Shown here: positions 1-7,763 of the stretch, piece by piece
Layout of the letters: each line of letters starts with the position of its first letter
Numbering within the stretch: the stretch's first letter is position 1
Assembly: GCA_963643925.1 (NCBI GenBank)
Contig: CAVINS010000050.1
Coordinates: 1 to 27,688, forward strand
Source of the DNA: Phocaeicola_A sp963643925
GTDB taxonomy: Bacteria > Bacteroidota > Bacteroidia > Bacteroidales > Bacteroidaceae
Length of the DNA: 27,688 nucleotides
Direction of reading: 5' to 3'
Program-made: the position numbers and the translations under genes
The notes under the pieces: model-generated
Seen by the model: only the letters and a program-made list of their open reading frames with translations
Told to the model about the DNA's origin: nothing
Database searches by the model: none

Positions 1-84
1 TAAAGTGCGTCAGGTGACAGATGCGTCAGATGTTTTTCAAGAGTTATATATATCAAGCGGACGGACTCAATAAGCGTTAAGGAG

Positions 85-113
85 ACTTTCCCGCGCGCAC
101 GCATAGGGAAAGT
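85..113. promoter_or_regulatory. Hairpin in the leftward leader (8-bp stem, 13-nt loop)
   Basis: ACTTTCCC at 85-92 is the exact inverted complement of GGGAAAGT at 106-113, around a GC-rich 13-nt loop. It lies about 85-110 nt into the transcript expected from the leftward promoter at 203-234. In that direction it also overlaps a short reading frame (minus strand, about 132-79, 17 codons). It could be an attenuator or leader hairpin. It could instead be a terminator for a rightward gene ending upstream, but no T-tract follows on the plus strand. Confidence 0.4.
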
Positions 114-202
114 TCGAAAACAGGTGTCATTATCTGTCTTCTGTCATACTGCGATTGTTGATGTCCATAGTTCGCTTTGTTTTTTGGGGGTTATAACGTC
201 GG

Positions 203-234
203 CAAATATAATGCAGGATTCCGCCTTTCCCAAA
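203..234 (-). promoter_or_regulatory. Leftward Bacteroides-type promoter (-33 TTTG, -7 TATATTTG)
   Basis: On the minus strand, TTTG (plus-strand CAAA at 231-234) is followed after 20 nt by TATATTTG (plus-strand CAAATATA at 203-210). This matches the Bacteroides sigma-ABfr consensus TTTG-N19-21-TAnnTTTG. Transcription would start near 196 and run leftward out of the window, so the gene it serves is not visible. It is the best-spaced promoter match in this window. Confidence 0.55.
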
Positions 235-362
235 CGAAGTGTATCCAGCTAGTTGGTTACATTTTTTTTAGGGTTCTGATGTCGGATGGGCATGTCAGGG
301 GATGGCGGAAATCCCCATTTGACCAACAAATTCCTTCCTCGCTGTTCCTCTTTTTGTTTAAT

Positions 363-390
363 ACCTTAAATTAGCAGACTAATTTAAGGT
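363..390. promoter_or_regulatory. 12-bp perfect inverted repeat next to the M64 promoter
   Basis: The arms at 363-374 and 379-390 are perfect inverted complements around the tetraloop CAGA. The stem is AT-rich (core CTTAAATTAG) and is not followed by a T-tract. It sits 20-47 bp upstream of the -7 box at 410-417, covering the place where a -33 element is expected. That position suits an operator better than a terminator. The rest of 114-360 holds nothing I can support as a gene. Confidence 0.4.
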
Positions 391-409
391 GTCATAGAAG
401 GAATATTCG

Positions 410-417
410 TACTTTTG
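410..417 (+). promoter_or_regulatory. -7 box TACTTTTG for the M64 peptidase gene
   Basis: TACTTTTG fits the TAnnTTTG consensus and would start transcription near 424. The ATG at 415 would therefore lie inside the promoter, which favours a translation start at 442 or 451. No convincing -33 TTTG is seen at the right spacing; the inverted repeat at 363-390 occupies that region. Confidence 0.5.
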
Positions 418-450
418 TGTCCTAAATACTTATTTTACTGTATGATTCCA

Positions 451-1695
451 ATGAATAGACTGATATTGTGCTTCTTGCTGGTGATGACGTCGCCCCTGAA
501 GGCCCAGGATTTCAACAAGTATTTTACCGATCAGACCCTCCGTATCGACTATGTGTTTGCGGGTGACTCAAACGAACAGCGCATCTATCTCGACAAGCTG
601 AACACTATGCCTAAATGGTATGGTAAACGTCAGCGTCTGAGCGAAGTACCTGTGAGGGGCAATGGTCAGATTACCGTGGCGGACCACAAGACCAGGACGG
701 TCATCTATAAGAATTCCTTCTCCACTTTGTTCCAGGAGTGGCTGTCCTACGATGAGGCCAAGACGCAACACCGTTCGTTCGAGAATGTGTACCTTGTCCC
801 GATGCCTAAAGATACCATAGACGTCACAATTGAACTCTTCAATAATCGTCAAGAGGTGATGGCAAGCATGACGCATCAAGTAGTGCCAACCGATATTCTC
901 ATCCGGCATATAGGAGAGAAAAATGTGACTCCTTACGAGACGCTCGTGAAGCCGGGCAACGACGAAAACTGTATCAACATCGCCTTTGTGGCCGAAGGCT
1001 ATGGGGTAGATGAAATGGAAACTTACCTGAATGACTGCCGCACGGCTTGCGATGCCCTCTTTGCCCACGAACCCTTTAAGTCGCTGAAAGACCGCTTCAG
1101 CGTGGTGGCTGTGAAGTCCATTTCTCAAGAGAGCGGCACCAGTGAACCGGGGAATGGCATTTGGAAGAACACTGCAGTAGGCTCTCACTTCGACACCTTC
1201 TATTCCGACCGCTACCTAACCACTCTCAATCTGAAGGCTCTGCACGATGTATTGGCAGGTGTTCCTTACGAGCATATCATCGTACTGGTGAATACCGAGA
1301 AGTACGGCGGCGGCGGTATCCTCAATTCCTATAACCTCTCGATGGCGCATCATCCGAAATTCCGCCCTGTAGTCGTGCATGAGTTTGGCCATAGCTTTGC
1401 CGGACTGGCTGACGAATATGCCTACGACGACGAGGCTATCCCCATGTATCCACACGACGTGGAACCCTGGGAACCCAACATCACGACCAAGGTAAACTTC
1501 GACAGTAAGTGGAAGAAGATGGTCGGAAAGGATGGAGTAGACCTCTACGAAGGTGGCGGCTACAGCACGAAGGGTGTCTATCGTCCGTGCAAAGATTGTC
1601 GTATGCGCACCAATGACAATCCGGAATTCTGCCCGGTCTGCAGAAGGGCTCTGACCGAACTGATAGACTTCTATACGAAACCTGTTGGGAAGTGA
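451..1695 (+). CDS. Secreted M64 (IgA-peptidase-like) zinc metallopeptidase
   Basis: The protein is about 414 aa, with a signal peptide (MNRLILCFLLVMTSPLKAQ) and no lipobox, so it should be periplasmic or secreted. The zinc motif HEFGHSFAGLADEY gives H310, E311 and H314 in the numbering used here. An N-terminal beta-rich M64_N-like domain (about 25-140) precedes the peptidase domain (about 155-405). A C-terminal cluster of four cysteines (CKDC and CPVC) may bind metal or form disulfides. Family M64 is named for an IgA peptidase of Clostridium ramosum and is common in gut Bacteroides; IgA cleavage by this copy is inference only. In-frame starts at 415 and 442 exist, but the -7 box at 410-417 argues against 415. 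A 298-bp gap with its own promoter separates it from the next gene, so it is probably monocistronic. Confidence 0.85.
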   Translation: MNRLILCFLLVMTSPLKAQDFNKYFTDQTLRIDYVFAGDSNEQRIYLDKLNTMPKWYGKRQRLSEVPVRGNGQITVADHKTRTVIYKNSFSTLFQEWLSYDEAKTQHRSFENVYLVPMPKDTIDVTIELFNNRQEVMASMTHQVVPTDILIRHIGEKNVTPYETLVKPGNDENCINIAFVAEGYGVDEMETYLNDCRTACDALFAHEPFKSLKDRFSVVAVKSISQESGTSEPGNGIWKNTAVGSHFDTFYSDRYLTTLNLKALHDVLAGVPYEHIIVLVNTEKYGGGGILNSYNLSMAHHPKFRPVVVHEFGHSFAGLADEYAYDDEAIPMYPHDVEPWEPNITTKVNFDSKWKKMVGKDGVDLYEGGGYSTKGVYRPCKDCRMRTNDNPEFCPVCRRALTELIDFYTKPVGK

Positions 1696-1830
1696 TTCAT
1701 TGTCACTTGCCCAACGAATGTGAGAAGATGTAATACGTAAACGCAATGAAAACGAAGGAAGATAATGTCTGCTTACCCTATATAATTTGACTCTATTGGA
1801 AAATAATTGTTCAAAAATACCGAAAATATA

Positions 1831-1860
1831 TTTGGATATACCATAAATGATGTATATTTG
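1831..1860 (+). promoter_or_regulatory. Promoter of the tandem pore-forming lipoprotein genes (TTTG-N18-TATATTTG)
   Basis: TTTG at 1831-1834 and TATATTTG at 1853-1860 are separated by 18 nt, close to the usual 19-21. Transcription would start near 1867, leaving a leader of about 127 nt before the ATG at 1994. The first TTTG is itself part of another TATATTTG (1827-1834), so an alternative start is possible. Confidence 0.55.
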
Positions 1861-1993
1861 CAGAACCAAACAATGTCTCATCTGCATAGATTGCCGACTG
1901 AAGGTAAGATGGACATATGGTAAGTTAACGTTGGGTAGGGCCTAACCACCTATGTCGCCCAATAATTGTTGAACAGCATAAAACGTAAACGAA

Positions 1994-4078
1994 ATGAAAA
2001 CAAAGAAGTATTTTCTGACTAAGCTGCTTGCATTACTGATTATCAGCGGCATGTTTGCATGTTCGGACGATGAGAATGACAACACGAGTGTAAATACTCC
2101 TACTGCTGATGAGTTTAACCTCAACGATGCAGGAACGGGAATTTCCTTCGATCAAGAGGCCGTGATTTTGGGCGTAAGCGGCAACAGCGCTGCCGATATG
2201 GGAGTGTCTCTGATGTATTTGCTCTCTGATATTAAACAAGAGGTGACAGACAATACCAAATTGTTGATTGTGCCGGAGCTCTCGAGCAAGTATGAAGATG
2301 CGATTATGAAGGTATATAATAATGGTGGTGTCGTAGCCGTGACCAATCCTTCCGAATCGCAGATTCTGAAATGGTTCGAGGACGTGGACTGGAAAGATGG
2401 CTTTATGCCGGGCCGTGTGAACGACGCGCTGATGTTCTCGTTCGGTCAAGGTTTCCACTGCTGCGTGGTTTATGGCCCCGATAACGAAGATATTGCCGTT
2501 GATTCTACGGATGTGGCCAATATGCCGGACAAGGATTCGGAAGGCTTTATCTTTAAGCCGCTCTTGGAGGCTCAAGCGCCCGTGACCGAACTGAAGTCAA
2601 CGGTCGGGGATGCAAGCTCCGCAGGCGAGGATGTATGGACCGACTTTGAGGATTCCAAGTATCCGGCTGTCTACTCTTACCTCAGTTCGTGGGTGAACAG
2701 TGTGAACAAGAGCTTCGCGGAGAAGGATGTTGTGGATGAGAACGAGGCGGACAAGGTGAAACAACTCTTTTCCCGGAAAGTTACCCGTGCCAACGGCAGT
2801 GGTAAGGCAGACAACGACGTGTCACTCATGTTCTCGAAGTACACCTACTCTGTGGTTCTACCCTTTCATGCCAATGAGCGACAGTACAAAGTGTGGTTGT
2901 CTGATCCTGACTACATCTCGGGCGATGGCTCTGTGTCTGTCGATTTCAATATTTACCAGATTCATTGCTATGACGAAGCACCGGGTGCGGGAGACTATTA
3001 CTTGGTGAATATGTCAGCCGCCTTGGAGAGTGATAGAATGTATAAAGGTAAATGGGTAAACAGACATGGAAGTATATGGGTTCGTCTGTGTGGCTATTAT
3101 GCAACAGCTTTTGCCGTGGACTGCATTCCATGGAACACTGAAAAGAATGTCCCCTTTACCAACGACGATGTCGAGTTTGTGGGTTCTACATCTCCTGAGA
3201 CTACTGAAGGGGAGACCGTATACACCACGCAATCCTCATTCAGTCTCAACGTCACAGGCTCTGTTTCCGCTGGCAAGAATCTAAAACAATCCGATTATAA
3301 TCCGGTAGGAAGTGGTGGTTTCTTGAACGGTGGTCTTAGTGTCTCTGCAGGGTGGTCTTGGACCGACAGCAAAAGCCGTAACGTTTCCGATACGGACATA
3401 TCTAACACAAGTGGTGCGTATGTCGTGAACGGACAGCCGCAACCGATTGCCAGAGCTGGCTGGAGGATGGTATTCAACAACTATCCTAAGTTCGATTTTT
3501 GGGGAAACAGCTGTGGTTATGACGAAGGCAAATCGCAGACATACCGTTCTACCAACTACCTGGACGCTTCTTGGATTTGGCGCGCGAAATATGCGAAAGA
3601 CTTCTCGACGAAGGCGCCTATCGCTATAAAGGTACGTACTCAGCCTACTTACGGATCAATGGTTTTCTGGGGAACCGAGGAGGATTTGGAGTATCACATC
3701 TATAACAAATTTGGTGCCTTTGAGTATACCTTCAACTTGAATTCTTTCTCACGTGACAGATGCAGCACGATTGTGGTTGAGAACGACTTTGAGGATGGCA
3801 CTTCCATCACTGGCATTGAGATCAATAGAGTGGACAAGCCTACAGACTCGAAGAACGTTACCTCGAACAAGTTGGTGTGGTCTACAGAGAAGACTATCAA
3901 ACCGGGAAAATCTGTCACTTCTGCGGCTTTGAGTGTCGCTGATACCTATAACATTTACCTTACTACCGACACTGGTCACCGGTATATGTATTCTAAGGGT
4001 GGAAGTAATGCGAAGAGCTTGGAAGTTGGAATGTCTAACACCGTTTATAGTAGCATTGACTTCTTGAAGATCAAGTAA
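1994..4078 (+). CDS. Surface lipoprotein, leukocidin/hemolysin-like beta-barrel pore-former (paralog 1)
   Basis: The protein is 694 aa. A lipoprotein signal ends at C23 (MFAC) and is followed by SDDEN, an acidic surface-export signal of the Bacteroidota type. Residues about 30-200 form a globular N-terminal domain of unknown family with repeated Rossmann-like hydrophobic strands. Residues about 280-380 include the conserved block GAGDYYLVNM. The stretch about 410-460 alternates polar and nonpolar residues (SFSLNVTG, then LSVSAGWSW), as a pore-forming stem hairpin does. It is followed by GWRMVFNN (489-496) and F-x-x-W, which resemble alpha-hemolysin GWKVIFNN and its W-rich rim segment. The last 80 or so residues form a small beta domain. 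I assign the leukocidin superfamily from remembered motifs; the N-terminal domain is unassigned. It lies 39 bp before its paralog, so the two are probably co-transcribed. Confidence 0.65.
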   Translation: MKTKKYFLTKLLALLIISGMFACSDDENDNTSVNTPTADEFNLNDAGTGISFDQEAVILGVSGNSAADMGVSLMYLLSDIKQEVTDNTKLLIVPELSSKYEDAIMKVYNNGGVVAVTNPSESQILKWFEDVDWKDGFMPGRVNDALMFSFGQGFHCCVVYGPDNEDIAVDSTDVANMPDKDSEGFIFKPLLEAQAPVTELKSTVGDASSAGEDVWTDFEDSKYPAVYSYLSSWVNSVNKSFAEKDVVDENEADKVKQLFSRKVTRANGSGKADNDVSLMFSKYTYSVVLPFHANERQYKVWLSDPDYISGDGSVSVDFNIYQIHCYDEAPGAGDYYLVNMSAALESDRMYKGKWVNRHGSIWVRLCGYYATAFAVDCIPWNTEKNVPFTNDDVEFVGSTSPETTEGETVYTTQSSFSLNVTGSVSAGKNLKQSDYNPVGSGGFLNGGLSVSAGWSWTDSKSRNVSDTDISNTSGAYVVNGQPQPIARAGWRMVFNNYPKFDFWGNSCGYDEGKSQTYRSTNYLDASWIWRAKYAKDFSTKAPIAIKVRTQPTYGSMVFWGTEEDLEYHIYNKFGAFEYTFNLNSFSRDRCSTIVVENDFEDGTSITGIEINRVDKPTDSKNVTSNKLVWSTEKTIKPGKSVTSAALSVADTYNIYLTTDTGHRYMYSKGGSNAKSLEVGMSNTVYSSIDFLKIK

Positions 4079-4117
4079 TTAGTAAAAACCTGCATACTGC
4101 ATAAACATATAAAGATT

Positions 4118-6172
4118 ATGAAAACGTATAGAAACCTTCTGACAAATTTGATCGCAATGTTGCTTGTTATTAGCATTTGCGCATGCTCAGACGACGATGA
4201 TGTTGTTATGGCTAACCCGTCAACAGACGATTTCAATATCAACCGGACGGAGACAGGTGTGACTTTCGATCAGGAAGCCGTAATCTTGGGTGTCAATGGA
4301 GCCGATGCCAAGAATGTGGCCATCTCTCTGATATATTTGCTCCCGAACATCAATTCGGAAGTGACCGATAACACCAAACTGTTGGTTTTGCCGGAACTCG
4401 CTGAGGAATATCAGAAAGACATTATGAAAGTTTATGATAATGGGGGCGTCATTGCTGTGACCGATCCTTCACAGGACCAGCTTAAACAGTGGTTCGATGT
4501 GTTTAACTGGGATGCAGGTATCGTTCCGGATAACGTGGACAATGCCCTGATGTTCTCTTTCGGTAAGGGTTTCCACTGCTGCTTGGTCTACGGACCGGAC
4601 AACAAAGCTGTGCTTGTTGACTCATTGTCTGATGATGAACTGCTGGCAAAGGACACGGAGGACGTCTCTACCAAAACCACCCCATATATTGGAAATGTGG
4701 TGACACGTGAAGAGTTGCCTACCAAAGCTGAGGTCGAGGGAAGTGCCGCTGATACCGAATACGTTTGGATTGACTTCCAGAACCCTAAGTACCCCGAAGT
4801 GTACAACTACCTCATCCCTTGGGTGGAAACCCTGAACAACGACTTCAGTAACACCGGCATAACCGACGACGAGGCGCAACAGGTGAAACAGCAGTTCCTC
4901 CAGAAGACCACACGGTCTGACGACAGCGATAAGCTTCAAAACGTGTCGGAGATATTCGCCAGATACCCTTATACGGTCATCGCTCCGTTTACCGCCAATG
5001 CACAGGTACGGTGGCTGGCGGGAAATTCCGATCCTGATGTCATTAAGGGTACGGGTGCAGTCACTCTTTGCTTCAATATCTATCAGATACACTGCTACGA
5101 GGATCAGCCCGGTGCCGGCGACTACTACTTGGTCAACATGACTGCCGGTTTGGCAAGTGCCGACATGTACAAAGGTAAATGGTGGAACCAACATTCTGGA
5201 ACCTATGTCCGCATCTGTGGCCTTTATGCAAAAGATTTTCAGGTGGCCTGCATCCCTTATCATCAGAAAAAGGATGCTTCGTCCAATCCTAAACCCTATT
5301 CAGCCGACGAAGTAGAGGTTGTGGGTACACCGAAGCCTCTGACTACATCGGGACAGACTCGGTATGACGACAGTTTCACGTTCTCATTGGACGCCTCTCT
5401 GTCAGTATCCGGTGGTGTGTCTATGATGATGGTCCCCTACGTGATGGTTGAACCAAAGCTTTCCTTGGGATGGGAATGGACCGAGACGACCGTTCGCAAC
5501 ATCTCCGATACGGACATCCGCAATATCTCCGGGGCCACACAAGTCAATGGCATCACCACTTGGGCACTGGCATGGAAGATGGAGTTCAATAATCTCCCCG
5601 AGTTTGATTGGTGGGAGAGACGTGGTTTCAATGAGGGTAACTCACTGACCTATCGTTCCACAAACTATCTGCATGCCAATTGGGTATGGCATCAGAAAGA
5701 TGTGCCTGACAACTCAACGCAGGACCCCATCGCTATCCGTGTACAGACAGCGGCAACGTATGGAGCGCAGAGCTTCATCACTACCTATGCTGATCATGAA
5801 GAGCGTATTTTCCAATATGGGTGCACCGACCAGATTATCAACCTGAAGCCTTTCAGTCGCGACAGATGCGGTACCATCACGTTGGAGAATGATTTCGATA
5901 AAGAGGCCATTCTGAGTATGAAGGTTTACAAGCAAGTGAAGCAACCAGATAACACCTATGCTGATGGTGAGTTGGTATGGTCGACAAACAACACGCTGAA
6001 GACCGGCAAGAAGGTCATCGTTCCGGCCTTGAAGATTGCTGACAAATACACCGTTTACCTCACCACCAACGACGGCAAGACGTACAAGTACAGTAGTCAT
6101 CCGTCACTGACGATAGAGTTGGGACTGGATAACGTCATTTACGGCAAGACCGACTTCTCCGAGGTAATGTAA
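4118..6172 (+). CDS. Surface lipoprotein, leukocidin/hemolysin-like beta-barrel pore-former (paralog 2)
   Basis: The protein is 684 aa and collinear with paralog 1 over its full length. The lipobox ends at C23 (CAC) and is followed by SDDDD, a strong surface-export signal. The N-terminal domain shares the motif FDQEAVILGVNG and the GFHCCLVYGPDN block (about residues 150-165). The putative stem runs from S419 (FTFSLDASLSVSGG) through a strongly hydrophobic turn, MMMVPYVMV (436-444), to LGWEW (450-454). This differs sharply from the polar turn of paralog 1. The rim-like motif WKMEFNN (486-492) and F-x-W-W follow. The gene is the last before the 24-bp terminator at 6193. Tandem paralogs with different stem tips recall bicomponent leukocidins, but function is inferred from motifs only. 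Confidence 0.65.
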   Translation: MKTYRNLLTNLIAMLLVISICACSDDDDVVMANPSTDDFNINRTETGVTFDQEAVILGVNGADAKNVAISLIYLLPNINSEVTDNTKLLVLPELAEEYQKDIMKVYDNGGVIAVTDPSQDQLKQWFDVFNWDAGIVPDNVDNALMFSFGKGFHCCLVYGPDNKAVLVDSLSDDELLAKDTEDVSTKTTPYIGNVVTREELPTKAEVEGSAADTEYVWIDFQNPKYPEVYNYLIPWVETLNNDFSNTGITDDEAQQVKQQFLQKTTRSDDSDKLQNVSEIFARYPYTVIAPFTANAQVRWLAGNSDPDVIKGTGAVTLCFNIYQIHCYEDQPGAGDYYLVNMTAGLASADMYKGKWWNQHSGTYVRICGLYAKDFQVACIPYHQKKDASSNPKPYSADEVEVVGTPKPLTTSGQTRYDDSFTFSLDASLSVSGGVSMMMVPYVMVEPKLSLGWEWTETTVRNISDTDIRNISGATQVNGITTWALAWKMEFNNLPEFDWWERRGFNEGNSLTYRSTNYLHANWVWHQKDVPDNSTQDPIAIRVQTAATYGAQSFITTYADHEERIFQYGCTDQIINLKPFSRDRCGTITLENDFDKEAILSMKVYKQVKQPDNTYADGELVWSTNNTLKTGKKVIVPALKIADKYTVYLTTNDGKTYKYSSHPSLTIELGLDNVIYGKTDFSEVM

Positions 6173-6192
6173 GAAATAGTCCATTGCGACTC

Positions 6193-6251
6193 TATAGAAA
6201 CAGAACAGCCCGGCATGCTACTTGAGTATGCCGGGCTGTTCTGTTTCTATA
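6193..6251. terminator. Bidirectional terminator hairpin, 24-bp perfect stem
   Basis: The arms at 6193-6216 and 6228-6251 are perfect 24-nt inverted complements around an 11-nt loop. The inner half is GC-rich (AGCCCGGCAT) and the outer half AT-rich (TATAGAAA and TTTCTATA), so either strand yields a stem with a U-rich tail. It lies between the stop of the plus-strand lipoprotein gene (6172) and the stop of the minus-strand membrane protein gene (6264), as expected for a shared terminator of convergent units. Confidence 0.85.
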
Positions 6252-6263
6252 TCCTATCTGTGT

Positions 6264-6599
6264 CTAAAGCTGTTTCTTGCGGTACACCACGAGCAATAGC
6301 ACCTCAAATGACGTGATGACAATGCACGCTATCACGCCCCAGTTGTCCACCAGATGATTGGGTGCAACCAGACTCAGGATGTATTTGATGAGGCCCGACA
6401 GCATGAACAGTAGCGTGAACGATACCTTTATCGCATCGCTCACCCGAATGGAATGCACTAGGTAGACGAGGGCGGCACTAACCATTAACACTACCGTCGA
6501 GAACAGTAGATTGAATCCGCTGTAGGCCGACAGCAACAAACCTATCAGTAGGTTCATCGCTATCAGTATGCCACTGACTGCTATGATTTTCGTTTTCAT
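6264..6599 (-). CDS. Small membrane protein with four predicted helices
   Basis: The protein is 111 aa and very hydrophobic. Predicted transmembrane helices lie at about 5-26, 29-50, 57-78 and 87-106, with a short basic C-terminus (YRKKQL). I recognise no family and see no catalytic or metal-binding motif. The gene starts 14 bp after the stop of the SPFH gene and is the last of a three-gene minus-strand operon. Translational coupling and a role at the same membrane site as the SPFH protein are plausible. It ends 13 bp from the shared terminator. Confidence 0.7.
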   Translation of the reverse strand: MKTKIIAVSGILIAMNLLIGLLLSAYSGFNLLFSTVVLMVSAALVYLVHSIRVSDAIKVSFTLLFMLSGLIKYILSLVAPNHLVDNWGVIACIVITSFEVLLLVVYRKKQL

Positions 6600-6613
6600 G
6601 AGCGTGCGAAGGG

Positions 6614-7723
6614 TTATAGGTTAGGTATCGGTGGCGGGCAGTTTGAGTCTACCAGCGACGAGAAGTCGCTGCAGTCAGACAGTTTCTGCCACTGTGACAT
6701 CCCTTTGGTCCATACTAGTGTATCGTTCGTGATGGCCCCGTCGTTGTATTTCTGCTCCACCACGTCATAATCAAATGGTCCCTGCTGTTGTCCGTTCACG
6801 GCTAGGAAGTACTTCTTTCCCGGGATTGGCAAGGGCGGGGGAGTCTCACTTGATTGCTGGGTATTGATTACTCCCGTCGCCAGTGAGGCGGCAGCGTTGC
6901 CTAGTCCGATGCCGGCCCCAATGCCCATGGCTGCCCCTGCCATGCCGCTGTGGTTGTTGGCAGCCTGTTCCAGCACGTCGAATGAGCGGGTCATCTGATA
7001 GTCCTCACGACCTATCACGCTGATGCGTGCCTTGGCATCTTTCGCCTCTTTCAATCGGATGAAGCTGGGGTCGTCTTCCTTAATGGAGATGGCGATGATG
7101 CTGAACATCTCCAGACTGATGCCATAGTTGGCGAATACTTCACCCAGGCACGTTTGTGCGTATTCGGACAGACTGTCTACCTGCGACGATATCGACAACA
7201 CCGACTGACCGTTCTGCTTCAGCGCATCGTAGATGATGTTAGTCAGCTTCGACAGCAACACGCCCTTGAAGTAGTCCACCACCCGCACCGTTTCGAATGA
7301 CGACATGTTGCCTACCAACTTCTCGAGGAACAGTCGTGCGTTCTCTATGTGCAGTCCGTATTGGCCATAGGCCCGCACGGGCACAATGACGTCGTATTTT
7401 GGGTCCTCCAACTGAATGGGTGTCAGCGTTCCCCACTTATTGTTCAGCAGCGATACATGGTTCACGAACCACACCTCGGCCTTGAAGGGTGTCTCTCCGT
7501 CGAAGGGTAGGTTCACCACTTTTCCCAGTAAGGGAATGTTGTCACTCTTGATGGTATAGGTGCCACTGGTAAAATCGTCACAGATCTTTCCGCCCTTCAC
7601 AAAGAAAGCGGTCTGTCCGGGATAGACCACCAACTGAGAACCCAGCCTCAAACCATCGCTCTCGAAGCGGTGGACGAGCTCCTGCTCGTTCACCTCCCAT
7701 GAGACTATATCCACTAAATTCAT
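6614..7723 (-). CDS. SPFH-domain (virion-core-like) protein with C-terminal GYF_2 domain
   Basis: The protein is 369 aa with no signal peptide, so it is cytoplasmic or membrane-associated. Residues about 20-250 match the bacterial SPFH/'virion core protein' type: an N-terminal PGQTAFFVKGGKI strand pair, then a mixed alpha/beta region with YDVIVPVRAYGQYGLHI. A Gly/Ala-rich linker follows (about 253-290, including AAMGIGAGIGLGNAAAS). The last 65 residues carry a GYF_2-like domain (YFLAVNGQQQGPFDYDVVEQ, then LVWTKGMSQWQKL). SPFH proteins assemble on membranes and often sit beside zinc-ribbon membrane proteins, as here. The upstream gene ends 40 bp before this start. GYF_2 domains bind peptides and may recruit a partner; the partner is unknown. 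Confidence 0.82.
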   Translation of the reverse strand: MNLVDIVSWEVNEQELVHRFESDGLRLGSQLVVYPGQTAFFVKGGKICDDFTSGTYTIKSDNIPLLGKVVNLPFDGETPFKAEVWFVNHVSLLNNKWGTLTPIQLEDPKYDVIVPVRAYGQYGLHIENARLFLEKLVGNMSSFETVRVVDYFKGVLLSKLTNIIYDALKQNGQSVLSISSQVDSLSEYAQTCLGEVFANYGISLEMFSIIAISIKEDDPSFIRLKEAKDAKARISVIGREDYQMTRSFDVLEQAANNHSGMAGAAMGIGAGIGLGNAAASLATGVINTQQSSETPPPLPIPGKKYFLAVNGQQQGPFDYDVVEQKYNDGAITNDTLVWTKGMSQWQKLSDCSDFSSLVDSNCPPPIPNL

Positions 7724-7763
7724 CGTTATTCGCTTTTGTTCGTTTTACTGATTCGTTTTATTC

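Noticed and set aside
2..73. Open frame at the left edge reading KVRQVTDASDVFQELYIS to a stop at 71-73, possibly the 3' end of a rightward gene
   Set aside because: It is only 23 codons with no family match, and the strong leftward promoter at 203-234 implies transcription in the other direction.
177..374. Plus-strand 65-codon open frame
   Set aside because: It overlaps the minus-strand promoter and the inverted repeat, has no recognisable motif and has an unusual composition; treated as chance.
568..1188. 206-codon minus-strand open frame opposite the M64 gene
   Set aside because: It is a shadow of the peptidase coding strand with no motif of its own.
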